Of a DNA stretch of 64,000 nucleotides, positions 8,582 to 16,229 are shown in pieces. Every line of letters starts with the position of its first letter. The stretch's first letter is position 1. This stretch comes from Novosphingobium sp. (GTDB taxonomy: Bacteria; Pseudomonadota; Alphaproteobacteria; Sphingomonadales; Sphingomonadaceae). The notes below the pieces were generated by a model. It saw only the letters and a program-made list of their open reading frames with translations. It made no database searches and was not told the origin of the DNA. The translations under genes were made by a program, and so were the position numbers. Where the stretch lies: assembly GCF_030696665.1 (NCBI RefSeq), contig NZ_JAUYRV010000026.1:124001-188000 (forward strand). The letters run 5' to 3'.

Positions 8582-10192
8582 ATGACCCAGCTTGCTTCTG
8601 CATTCCTGAAATCGAAATCGCGCCACGCGCGCCGCGCCGCTGCTTGGTGGCAAACAGATGTTGCTGGTGCGGCGTTGTTCGCTGCCGCGCTCGCCTTCTG
8701 GCTCGGCAGCGGAATGGAGGGGCGGTCGGCTTGGGCGACGATGCTCGCGCTTGTTGCTCTCGCGTTCAGCGGACCGCTGCGGGCGTTGGCCCAGTCGCGC
8801 GGGGCGGCAAAGGGGCAAGCCGCCGCCAATACTGCCAAGCAGGCCTTGCGGACCCGCCTGTTCGCTGCCCTGTTGCCCACCGGATACCGCCGGGGGCGCT
8901 TGCCGGGTGAGGACTTGCGCACCGCTATCGACGATGTCGAAGTGCTGGATGGCTATGTTGGTAAGTTCGCGCCGATCCGCAGTGCCGCCATGCTTTCTCC
9001 CCTGATTTGCGCTGCGCTGGCCGCGCTTGCCAGTTGGATTGCCGCTGCGATCATGCTCGCCACGCTGATCCCGTTCGCCTTCGGGATGATCCTTGCGGGC
9101 ACCGCAGCGCGCGTGGAGGCAGAGCGTCAGCACCTCGCGCTGTCACGCATGACCGGCCTGTTCGTTGACCGCGCCCGCACGCTGCCCACCATCGTCAGCT
9201 TCGGCGCAGAGGATCGCGTCACCCGCCAGATCGCCAGCGCCGCGCAGGACGTGGCAATGCGCACCCTGCGCGTGCTGCGCATCGCCTTTGTTTCCAGCGC
9301 AGTGCTGGAATTCTTCGCCGCGCTCTCGGTCGCGCTGGTGGCGGTTTATTGCGGATTCTCGCTGCTCGGCATCCTGCCGTTCCCCGCGCCGGAAACCCTG
9401 GACCTGACGCGCGCCTTCTTCGTCCTTGCGCTCGCGCCGGAATTTTACCTCGGCATGCGCCGCATGGCCGCCGCCTATCACGAAAAGCAGCAGGGTGAGG
9501 CCGCGATGGCAACGATGCAGCCTGAGCTTGCGCGGGCCGAAGCGATGCTGGCGCAAGCACAACCGCAGCTTATCGCGCCGGAAGGCCTCACGCTTCACGA
9601 ACTGCTCGTGCGCTATGATGACGGCTCCACCATCGGCCCCTTCAGCGCAGCTTGGCCGGAAACCGGGCTTCACGCCGTCACCGGACCCACAGGTTCGGGC
9701 AAGTCCTCGCTGCTCCACTCCATCGTCGGCATGGTCCCGGTCGCTTCCGGAAGCCTGCTCACGGCAGGGGATGAAATTGCGCCCGGCGCGCTCAACCCGC
9801 ATGTCGGCTGGAGCGGCCAACGCCCTTTGCTGCTGCCCGGTACGCTGGCCGAAAACATCTTGCTTGGTAGTGCGGGCGATGCTGATTGGTTCGATCTGGC
9901 GCAGCGCCTGAGCCTCGACGCGCTGCTCCATGCGCGTGGTGGCGATTTGGTGATCGACCCTGTCGGCTCGGGTCTGTCGGGCGGAGAGCGCCGCCGCATC
10001 GGCATTGCCCGGGCGATCCTTTCGGGCCGCCCGATCCTGCTGCTGGATGAACCGACCGCCGATCTTGATGCAGCGACGGTGCAAACGGTCATCGACGTTC
10101 TGTGCGAAGTCGCCCGGACTCGCCTGGTCATAGTCGCCACGCACGATCCCTTGCTGATCGAAGTGGCGCAAACCACGGTGCCCTGCGCATGA
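8582..10192 (+). CDS. cydD: Heterodimeric thiol ABC exporter subunit CydD
   Basis: A 536-residue ABC half-transporter: an N-terminal membrane domain (about residues 25-300), then a nucleotide-binding domain with Walker A GPTGSGKSS, signature LSGGERRR and Walker B ILLLDEPTADLD. CydDC exports glutathione/cysteine to the periplasm and is required for heme insertion into cytochrome bd, which agrees with the divergent cydABX next door. The stop codon overlaps the cydC start by 4 nt (ATGA), so the two subunits are translationally coupled. The assignment as CydD rather than CydC rests on order and on the closer fit of the N-terminal half. Confidence 0.88.
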   Translation: MTQLASAFLKSKSRHARRAAAWWQTDVAGAALFAAALAFWLGSGMEGRSAWATMLALVALAFSGPLRALAQSRGAAKGQAAANTAKQALRTRLFAALLPTGYRRGRLPGEDLRTAIDDVEVLDGYVGKFAPIRSAAMLSPLICAALAALASWIAAAIMLATLIPFAFGMILAGTAARVEAERQHLALSRMTGLFVDRARTLPTIVSFGAEDRVTRQIASAAQDVAMRTLRVLRIAFVSSAVLEFFAALSVALVAVYCGFSLLGILPFPAPETLDLTRAFFVLALAPEFYLGMRRMAAAYHEKQQGEAAMATMQPELARAEAMLAQAQPQLIAPEGLTLHELLVRYDDGSTIGPFSAAWPETGLHAVTGPTGSGKSSLLHSIVGMVPVASGSLLTAGDEIAPGALNPHVGWSGQRPLLLPGTLAENILLGSAGDADWFDLAQRLSLDALLHARGGDLVIDPVGSGLSGGERRRIGIARAILSGRPILLLDEPTADLDAATVQTVIDVLCEVARTRLVIVATHDPLLIEVAQTTVPCA

Positions 10193-11787
10193 GCGCAGAT
10201 CTTCCCATCGCCCAACTCGCCGGTCGCCGGGCAGGCTTCGCTGCCGGGCTGGCAGGCGCACTAGCCGCGCTGTCCGGCGTCGGCCTGCTTGCGGTGTCGG
10301 GCTGGTTCCTGACCGGCGCGGCCTTGGCCGGAGCGGGCGGCGTGGCGGCGGTGCAGGCCTTCAACTACCTGCTCCCCAGCGCAGGCATTCGCGGCCTGGC
10401 CATCACGCGCACGCTGGCGCGCTATTTCGAACGCCTGCTCAGCCACCGCGATGCGCTGAACAGCCTTGCGGACGTGCGCCCGCGCCTCTTCGCCCGCCTC
10501 GCTGCCGCCGATATGGCAGAGATGACTCGCCGGGGCAGCGGCACCATCGCTGCACACCTCGGCAGCGATGTCGAAGCCTTGGAAGATCTGGCGATCCGGC
10601 GCGTTTCGGTCACGTCAGCCACGGCGGGCGCGGTGGCCGGGCTGGCGGCGGCGGTGCTGGCCGGACCGCTGGCCGCCGTCATTCTGGGAATAGGCCTCGC
10701 CACCAGCGTTCTTGCCACGCGCGCGTTCGCACCACGCTGGCTTGCCAAGCCTTGGCAGGATCACGGCGCGGCGCTTGAACGGCTCAAGGCGCTCTATGCC
10801 GAATACGCCACCGCCAGCGTGGAACTCGCGCTCTACGGGCAAGCCGAAAAGGTGGGCATGCTGCTCGGCGCGGAAGGCGATAAGGTCGATCAGGCGCGCG
10901 CCGCCATTGTCCGCGCAGAGGGTTGGCTTCAGGCGGTGCAATTGACCGTCGCGTCATGCACCGTAGCGCTGATGCTCGCCACCAGCGCAGCGCCTGTTGC
11001 GTTGCAGGCCTTGGCTGCGCTTGCCGGGGCTGCCGCTTTTGAAGCGCTGGGCGGTGTGAGCCACTCACTGCTCCAGCGCGCCCGCGTGGATGCGGCGCTG
11101 GCGCGGCTGTCGCAGATCGCGCAAATGCCGGAGCGCGGGGTGGATGATGCAAAACTGCCGGTCTCCGCCACGATCACGTTGGGAGAGGGCGCGCAGTCCG
11201 TTATGCTCAGACCCGGCGAGCGTGTGCGGATTTCCGGGCCATCGGGCAGCGGGAAGACACGGCTGGTGCAAGCGCTGTGCGGGTTGCGCCGCGATGCATC
11301 GCAGGTTGCGTTGATTGACGGCAGGCCGGTGGAAGGTCTGAATATCAATCAGTTACGCGGGCTCTTTGCCATGTCGGCGCAAGATGCGCCGCTGCTCGCA
11401 GGCACCGTGGCCGACAATCTCCGGCTGGCACGACCGAGGGTGAGCGAGGCCGAAATGTGGGCCGCGCTTGAAATTGCCTGCCTTGCCGATACGGTGCGCG
11501 CGATGCCCGCTATGCTCGAAACCTGGCTCGGCCCCGATGGCGCGCGCCTGTCCGGCGGCCAGCGCAAACGCCTCTCGCTCGCCCGCGCGCTGCTGGCGGG
11601 CAAACCTTGGCTGGTGCTCGATGAGCCGAGCGAAGGTCTTGATCTGCAAACGGAAATGGGCGTGGCGCAGGCGCTCGACACGTGGCTGCGCGAAACCGGC
11701 ACCGGCCTCATACTGGTCAACCACCGCCCCGGCCTCGATTGGCTGGCGCAGCGGGTCTATGCGGTGAACGACAGCCAGTTGCGATAG
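10189..11787 (+). CDS. cydC: Heterodimeric thiol ABC exporter subunit CydC
   Basis: A 532-residue ABC half-transporter partner of CydD. The N-terminal membrane domain includes LTGAALAG and GIRGLAITRTLARYFERLLSH, a stretch typical of CydC. The nucleotide-binding domain has Walker A SGPSGSGKT, signature LSGGQRKR and Walker B WLVLDEPSEGLD. The start is fixed by the ATGA overlap with cydD. The last 31 nt overlap the 3' end of the convergent TauE/SafE gene, leaving no room for a conventional terminator between them. Confidence 0.9.
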   Translation: MSADLPIAQLAGRRAGFAAGLAGALAALSGVGLLAVSGWFLTGAALAGAGGVAAVQAFNYLLPSAGIRGLAITRTLARYFERLLSHRDALNSLADVRPRLFARLAAADMAEMTRRGSGTIAAHLGSDVEALEDLAIRRVSVTSATAGAVAGLAAAVLAGPLAAVILGIGLATSVLATRAFAPRWLAKPWQDHGAALERLKALYAEYATASVELALYGQAEKVGMLLGAEGDKVDQARAAIVRAEGWLQAVQLTVASCTVALMLATSAAPVALQALAALAGAAAFEALGGVSHSLLQRARVDAALARLSQIAQMPERGVDDAKLPVSATITLGEGAQSVMLRPGERVRISGPSGSGKTRLVQALCGLRRDASQVALIDGRPVEGLNINQLRGLFAMSAQDAPLLAGTVADNLRLARPRVSEAEMWAALEIACLADTVRAMPAMLETWLGPDGARLSGGQRKRLSLARALLAGKPWLVLDEPSEGLDLQTEMGVAQALDTWLRETGTGLILVNHRPGLDWLAQRVYAVNDSQLR

Positions 11788-12542
11788 AGCATGTAAGCGG
11801 CCACCACCACGATCAGTGTCGCAAACACGGTGTTCAGCAGTCCCTTGGCCCCCGCCAACCGCTTGGCCGCCATCGCGCCGAGCACCGAGCCGACAATCCC
11901 GCCTGCGATGAACGCTCCGGCCAGCGGGAAGTCCAACAGCCCCGATGCGGCGTAGTTGGCGGCGGTGGTGAGGCCGAAGGCGGCAACTGCGATCAGCGAG
12001 GTGCCGATGGCGCGGTAGATCGGCATGGCAGTGGAGGCGACGAGGGCGGGAACGATCAGAAATCCGCCGCCGATGCCGAAGAAGCCTGAAAGGATGCCGG
12101 TGCCAATGCCGAACAGCACGACCTTGGGCAGGTTCTCGCGGTTGCACTGCACGCCCTCGATCCCGGTATCGCCGCGCCCGCGATACATCAGCACTGCAAC
12201 GACGAGCATCAGCAAGGCGAAGAGAAACAACAGTTTTTCGCCGTCAAACGCCTTGCCCAGCGTCGATCCACCCAGCGCACCCATCACACCTGCCAGCGCG
12301 AACGACCCGCCGCAGCGCCAGTTCACGTTCTTCTCACGCGCGTGGTTGAACAGGCCCGCCAGTGCATTGGCGGCGACCGCCAGCGCGCTGGTGCCGATGG
12401 CGAGGTGGGGGCTTTTGACGCCGACCACATAGACCATCAAAGGCACCGCGAGGATCGATCCTCCGCCGCCGACGAGGCCCAAAGTGAAGCCGATCAGAAC
12501 CCCGCTGGCTGCCCCGAGCAAATACTGGATTTCGCTGTACAT
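11757..12542 (-). CDS. TauE/SafE-family sulfite/anion exporter
   Basis: A 261-residue inner-membrane protein with two homologous halves, each carrying the glycine-rich family signature (GLVGGGGSILAVPLM near residue 25 and GFFGIGGGFLIVPAL near residue 155). Homologues export sulfite or organosulfonates. Its place behind a persulfide dioxygenase, which produces sulfite, supports sulfite export, as in bigR-type operons. The gene begins 62 bp after the dioxygenase on the same strand; that gap holds a three-copy 10-bp repeat. The 3' end runs 31 nt into cydC on the opposite strand. Confidence 0.88.
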   Translation of the reverse strand: MYSEIQYLLGAASGVLIGFTLGLVGGGGSILAVPLMVYVVGVKSPHLAIGTSALAVAANALAGLFNHAREKNVNWRCGGSFALAGVMGALGGSTLGKAFDGEKLLFLFALLMLVVAVLMYRGRGDTGIEGVQCNRENLPKVVLFGIGTGILSGFFGIGGGFLIVPALVASTAMPIYRAIGTSLIAVAAFGLTTAANYAASGLLDFPLAGAFIAGGIVGSVLGAMAAKRLAGAKGLLNTVFATLIVVVAAYMLYRNWLSFTA

Positions 12543-12571
12543 TTGCGGCGTTTCCGGTGTGGTTCAGAGGC

Positions 12572-12603
12572 GCTTAGGTGCAGCTAGGTGCATCTAGGTG
12601 CTG
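12572..12603. repeat. Three tandem 10-bp units (TAGGTG at exact 10-bp spacing)
   Basis: The hexamer TAGGTG recurs at 12575, 12585 and 12595 within units reading TTAGGTGCAG, CTAGGTGCAT and CTAGGTGCTG. A GTTCAGAG octamer flanks the block on both sides. It fills the gap between the dioxygenase stop and the exporter start. Confidence 0.8.
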
Positions 12604-12604
12604 T

Positions 12605-13516
12605 TCAGAGAACGTTGAGCGGAAGCTTCAGATAGCGGGTTCCGTTGCCCTCCGGTTCCGGCAAATGCCCGGCGCGGATGTTCACCTGAATCGATGGGAG
12701 GATCAGGCGCGGCATGCCCAAAGTCTTGTCACGCGCCTCACGCATCTGCACGAAATCGTCCTCGGACACATCGCCGTGGACATGGACGTTGCCGGTGCGC
12801 TCTGCACCGATGGTGGTTTCCCACACAAACGTATCGCGGTTCGGCGCCTTGTAGTCGTGGCAGAGGAACACGCGCGTTTCATCGGGCAGCTGCATCAGGC
12901 GGCGGATTGAACGGAACAGCGTGCGTGCATCGCCGCCGGGGAAATCGGCGCGGGCGGTGCCATAATCGGGCATGAACAGCGTATCGCCGACAAACACAGC
13001 ATCGCCAATGACATAGGCCATGCAGGCCGGCGTATGGCCGGGCACATGCAGCGCCACGGCGGGAATGCTGCCCAGCGCAAACGCCTCGCCATCATGCAGC
13101 AGCCGGTCAAACTGCGACCCATCGCGCGCAAAGCTGTGCGGCTCATTGAAAATGCTGCCGAAAACACCCTGCACGGTCAGGATATCGCGCCCGATCACGA
13201 TGGTGCCGCCCAGATGCTCCTGCAGATAGGGCGCATCGGAGAGGTGATCGGCGTGGGCGTGGGTTTCAAGCAGCCAGTCTACGCCCAGGCCCTCGGCGCG
13301 GACATAGGCGATGACCGCGTCTGCCGAAGCGTGCGTGACGCGGCCTGATGGCTGGTCAAAATCCGCAACGGAATCAATGATCGCCGCGCGCTTCGTGGCG
13401 GGATCGTGGACCACATGGGTGGCGGTGAAGGTTGGCACGTCAAAGAAGGTGCGGACGACCGGGGCGGCAGCTTCCCTAACCTGAGCAATGGCTTGTTGGA
13501 GTGCGGTGTCGGTCAT
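12605..13516 (-). CDS. ETHE1/Blh-type persulfide dioxygenase (MBL fold)
   Basis: A 303-residue metallo-beta-lactamase-fold protein with the metal motif THAHADHLSD (HxHxDH), a downstream HVPGHTPAC segment and the late HDYKAP motif. The C-terminal stretch MPRLILPSIQVNIRAG is characteristic of the Blh/ETHE1 branch, which oxidises glutathione persulfide to sulfite with non-heme iron. The ATG of MTDTALQQ is preceded by an AAGGAA ribosome site, so I prefer it to the ATG eight codons upstream. Neighbours (TauE exporter, DUF2892, rhodanese, BigR-like ArsR) form the known sulfide-detoxification set. Confidence 0.9.
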   Translation of the reverse strand: MTDTALQQAIAQVREAAAPVVRTFFDVPTFTATHVVHDPATKRAAIIDSVADFDQPSGRVTHASADAVIAYVRAEGLGVDWLLETHAHADHLSDAPYLQEHLGGTIVIGRDILTVQGVFGSIFNEPHSFARDGSQFDRLLHDGEAFALGSIPAVALHVPGHTPACMAYVIGDAVFVGDTLFMPDYGTARADFPGGDARTLFRSIRRLMQLPDETRVFLCHDYKAPNRDTFVWETTIGAERTGNVHVHGDVSEDDFVQMREARDKTLGMPRLILPSIQVNIRAGHLPEPEGNGTRYLKLPLNVL

Positions 13517-13552
13517 CAATCGATGTTCCTTTGAGCGCATTTCAGGTTGGCG

Positions 13553-13756
13553 TTACTTGAAGACATTGCTGGAGCGGATACCCAGCCTTTTGAAGGCCAT
13601 CGCTGCCGGGCAAATGCCGGTAAAGCCAGCGATGAGCAGGCTGAGGCCGGCAAGGGCAGTGAGCCAGAGGAATCCGGGGTTGACCCAGTGCGCCAATGCA
13701 ACGCTGGCCAACACGACCAGCCCGGCCAAGCGGAATACGGCAGCATCAATCGTCAT
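13553..13756 (-). CDS. DUF2892 (YgaP-like) small membrane protein
   Basis: A 67-residue protein with two transmembrane helices and the short loop GFTGICPAAMAFKRLGI containing one Cys, as in the DUF2892 family. This domain is often fused to or encoded beside rhodaneses and is thought to anchor sulfane-sulfur handling at the membrane. It is first in the minus-strand arm of the sulfide cluster, 36 bp before the dioxygenase start, and its own start faces the palindrome at 13812-13833. Confidence 0.85.
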   Translation of the reverse strand: MTIDAAVFRLAGLVVLASVALAHWVNPGFLWLTALAGLSLLIAGFTGICPAAMAFKRLGIRSSNVFK

Positions 13757-13811
13757 TTCATCGTCTCCTTCGTGGCGCGAAAAATCGCTTCCCCATGAAT
13801 CATGATTGACG

Positions 13812-13833
13812 AATATAATGCCTGCATGATATT
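13812..13833. promoter_or_regulatory. Candidate operator for the BigR/SqrR-like regulator
   Basis: A 22-bp near-perfect inverted repeat: AATAT-N-ATGC-CT-GCAT-N-ATATT, with 18 of 22 positions symmetric. It lies between the divergent DUF2892 and rhodanese genes, where a regulator controlling both arms would bind. AT-rich palindromes of this kind are typical targets of BigR-type ArsR proteins; the link to this ArsR is inference. Confidence 0.6.
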
Positions 13834-13917
13834 AGCAAGTCATAATGTTAGGAGTGTCCTGACAATCCCGGCTTACGAGCAGGGATGATGGCGCGATTTT
13901 GACGAAAGGTGGATCAG

Positions 13918-14262
13918 ATGGTTTTCGGTTTTGGCAAAAACAGTGCCCCGCAGCACAAGGAAGTGACCGCGCAGCACCTTCAAGGTTTGTTGCAGGCAGG
14001 TGAGGTTCTCGTCGTCGATGTGCGCGAGGTGAACGAATTCGAAGAAGGGCACATTCCCGGCGCTGTGAACATGCCGCTGTCCACTTTCCAGCCTTCGCAA
14101 CTGCCCGATGCTGGCGGAAAAACGCTGGTGCTGAACTGCCTTGGCGGCAAGCGTTCGGGCATGGCGCTGGACAAGTGCAGCACGGCGCAAGGTGCGGTTG
14201 ACACCCATCTGGCAGGCGGATTTGGCGCATGGCAATCGGCCGGTCTTCCGGTCGAGCGTTGA
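13918..14262 (+). CDS. Rhodanese-like sulfurtransferase
   Basis: A 114-residue single-domain rhodanese. The CH2A-like segment is VVDVREVNEFEEGHIPGAVNMP, and the active-site loop is LNCLGGKRS with the catalytic Cys. It transfers sulfane sulfur between thiols, probably in the cytoplasm since no signal peptide is seen. The ATG at this position has an AAAGGTGG ribosome site; the in-frame GTG three codons earlier overlaps that site and is unlikely. It diverges from the DUF2892/dioxygenase arm and precedes the ArsR sensor on the same strand. Confidence 0.9.
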   Translation: MVFGFGKNSAPQHKEVTAQHLQGLLQAGEVLVVDVREVNEFEEGHIPGAVNMPLSTFQPSQLPDAGGKTLVLNCLGGKRSGMALDKCSTAQGAVDTHLAGGFGAWQSAGLPVER

Positions 14263-14276
14263 TCTGATATCGGGCC

Positions 14277-14318
14277 GTCGTCATTCTTGCCATCTGCGTG
14301 GTATTGCGGGATGACGAC
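14277..14318. repeat. Inverted repeat GTCGTCAT/ATGACGAC upstream of the ArsR gene
   Basis: Perfect 8-bp arms enclose a 26-nt spacer in the gap between rhodanese and ArsR. It could be a hairpin that reduces read-through or an operator half-site pair; there is no T-run. Confidence 0.4.
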
Positions 14319-14341
14319 TGTCCTTTTACGGAGCTGCGGCC

Positions 14342-14653
14342 ATGAAGCCGACCGACCTTAGCGAACTGAAGACCAACGCGAACCGCATGGCGGGGCGTAT
14401 GCGTCTTATGAGCCACCCCGAGCGGCTGCTGATGATGTGCCGCATGGACGAGGGTGAGGTTTCGGTAACGGAGTTGGTCGAACTGACCGGCCTTTCGCAG
14501 TCTGCCGTATCGCAACATCTGGCGCTGCTGCGCGAGGAAGAGATCGTGTCGATCCGGGGTGAGGCGCAGACCCGCTATTACAGCCTGAAAGACCCGATTG
14601 TGCGGGGAATCATCCACGCATTGTGCGAGCTTTGCACCCAATATCAGGTGTGA
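14342..14653 (+). CDS. ArsR-family persulfide-responsive repressor (BigR/SqrR-like)
   Basis: A 103-residue winged-helix protein. The recognition region reads SVTELVELTGLSQSAVSQHLALLREE and the wing VSIRGEAQTRYYSL. Cysteines sit at residue 33 (MMCRMDEG) and at residues 95 and 98 in the last helix (HALCELC). A Cys pair linking these two helices is how BigR/SqrR senses persulfide, whereas metal-sensing ArsR proteins have other ligand sets. Genomic context (dioxygenase, rhodanese, TauE) agrees. The expected role is repression of the surrounding sulfide genes until persulfides crosslink the Cys residues. Confidence 0.85.
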   Translation: MKPTDLSELKTNANRMAGRMRLMSHPERLLMMCRMDEGEVSVTELVELTGLSQSAVSQHLALLREEEIVSIRGEAQTRYYSLKDPIVRGIIHALCELCTQYQV

Positions 14654-14682
14654 GGGGCGGCGGCATAGCGCCGCCCGGGTCA

Positions 14683-16215
14683 TCAAGCGACTTTGCGCAG
14701 TTTGCGTCGCCGCTTGATATCCAGCCACAGGCCTATCCCGCCCATCAGCACGACGAGCGCCAAGGCAGCCCCGCCGACAATGCCGTTGAGCGCCAGCTTG
14801 CCCACCGGGTACAGGAAGTTCCATTTGTGGATGAAGCTGAACACCACACGTTCGGGCTTCTGCCAATCCTCCACGCGATCAGCCAGTACGCCGGTGGCGG
14901 TGTCTACAAAGAGGCTGGCGTTGACCGGCGCGCCGAAGTCCACTTTCCAGACCGGTAGACGCTTGTTGCGGAAATCGTAGTCGGTGCCGAAGCGGGTGAT
15001 GAGGGTGGTGCCAGTGACCGGAGCATCGCTCCCGGCAAAGCGCTTGGCGATGACCAGCGCCAGTTCGCGGTCGGCCAGCGGCACGGCCTTTCCTGTGGTT
15101 ACATCGACATAGACTGATGCGCCGCCCGGTTGGAGGCCGTCAAAGCGAGCCTTGCGGATGGCGTCGGGGGTTTTGGGCGCGTGATGTGCGTGGTGATCGT
15201 GCTCTCCGCCACCGGCCATCGGCGCGGCGGCAAGATCGAGGCGATAGAGCGGCTGGCCTTCCGGGCCTTCGACCAGTGACAGCGCGCGCACCTCTTGACC
15301 GCCTGCGAGCGCGGCCCAGTCCTGCTCCACCGGATAGCGCCCCGCGGAAAGATCGAGCGGACGCCCCATACGCAGTTGGCTGACGGGTGGTTCGAGCGAG
15401 AACTGTACAAGGTGGTAGATCCCGCTGAGCGAGAACATCAGCAGCGGCAGGGCGAGAACGTAGCCCGAGGCGCGATGCCATCCACGCGCACCGGGCAAGC
15501 GCTTTTTGCGTCGGATGGCCACCAGCATCACGATGCCGGTCACCGCCAGCGCGGCAAGGCTGGCGACCATCAGGCCGACGATTGCCACGCGCAGCCATTC
15601 AGCCTGCTGCGGAAACCAGTCCCACGTGTGCAGCCAGCGGAAGACGCGCTGCTGCACGGCCTTGGTATTATTGCTGACGGCGGCCAGACTGCCAGTTTCT
15701 GTGTGGACATAGGCGATCACGCCGTCGTCCCCGGCGAAGCGGACTTTCCACACCGGAAGCAGGCGGTTGACCCAAGGGTAATCGCCATCGAACGCGGTTT
15801 GCAATTCGATGCCGCTGACCGGGCGCTTTTCCGCAAGGTAATGCCGCGCGAGATATTCGGCCTGCCGCCGGTCCTGCCCCGCCACTTCGGCCCCGGTTGC
15901 GGGATCGAAATAGCGGCGTTCGGCCAGCGGATCGACGGTTGCCTGATAGAGCGTGCCTTGCGCCGAAGGCACGGTGCGCACGGCGATGGGACGGGTGATC
16001 CCGGCGGCGGAAAGGGTTTGCGCCACCGGTTTCGATCCCGCCAGATCAACCGGCTGGGCGGGTGGCATGAACACCGCCTGTTGCGGCCCATAAAGTGCGA
16101 GCCACACGTGGGTGAGGCCGGAAATGCCCCAGACCAGCAGCGAAATGCCGCCGATCATGGCCAGCCACTGGTGCTTGGAAAAGGACCAGCGGCCCATCTT
16201 TGCCTTGGTGCTCAT
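14683..16215 (-). CDS. PepSY-associated transmembrane (flavo)reductase-like protein
   Basis: A 510-residue PepSY_TM family membrane protein. An N-terminal helix with the conserved His/Trp pattern (HQWLAMIGGISLLVWGISG) is followed by a large periplasmic PepSY segment, two central helices, a second PepSY region and a last helix near the basic C-terminus (KRRRKLRKVA). Family members next to siderophore receptors are thought to move electrons across the inner membrane, for example for iron release. The ATG has a GGGAG ribosome site and starts 14 bp behind the TonB receptor stop, so it is the last gene of the iron/flavin operon. Confidence 0.8.
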   Translation of the reverse strand: MSTKAKMGRWSFSKHQWLAMIGGISLLVWGISGLTHVWLALYGPQQAVFMPPAQPVDLAGSKPVAQTLSAAGITRPIAVRTVPSAQGTLYQATVDPLAERRYFDPATGAEVAGQDRRQAEYLARHYLAEKRPVSGIELQTAFDGDYPWVNRLLPVWKVRFAGDDGVIAYVHTETGSLAAVSNNTKAVQQRVFRWLHTWDWFPQQAEWLRVAIVGLMVASLAALAVTGIVMLVAIRRKKRLPGARGWHRASGYVLALPLLMFSLSGIYHLVQFSLEPPVSQLRMGRPLDLSAGRYPVEQDWAALAGGQEVRALSLVEGPEGQPLYRLDLAAAPMAGGGEHDHHAHHAPKTPDAIRKARFDGLQPGGASVYVDVTTGKAVPLADRELALVIAKRFAGSDAPVTGTTLITRFGTDYDFRNKRLPVWKVDFGAPVNASLFVDTATGVLADRVEDWQKPERVVFSFIHKWNFLYPVGKLALNGIVGGAALALVVLMGGIGLWLDIKRRRKLRKVA

Positions 16216-16229
16216 GTTGCCCGCTCCCG

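Noticed and set aside
9143..10261. 372-codon minus-strand frame opposite cydD
   Set aside because: It is a shadow of the ABC transporter gene with Arg/His-rich translation and no motif.
13832..14866. 344-codon minus-strand frame across the rhodanese and ArsR genes
   Set aside because: Both plus-strand proteins have clear family motifs and ribosome sites; the antisense translation is unrecognisable.
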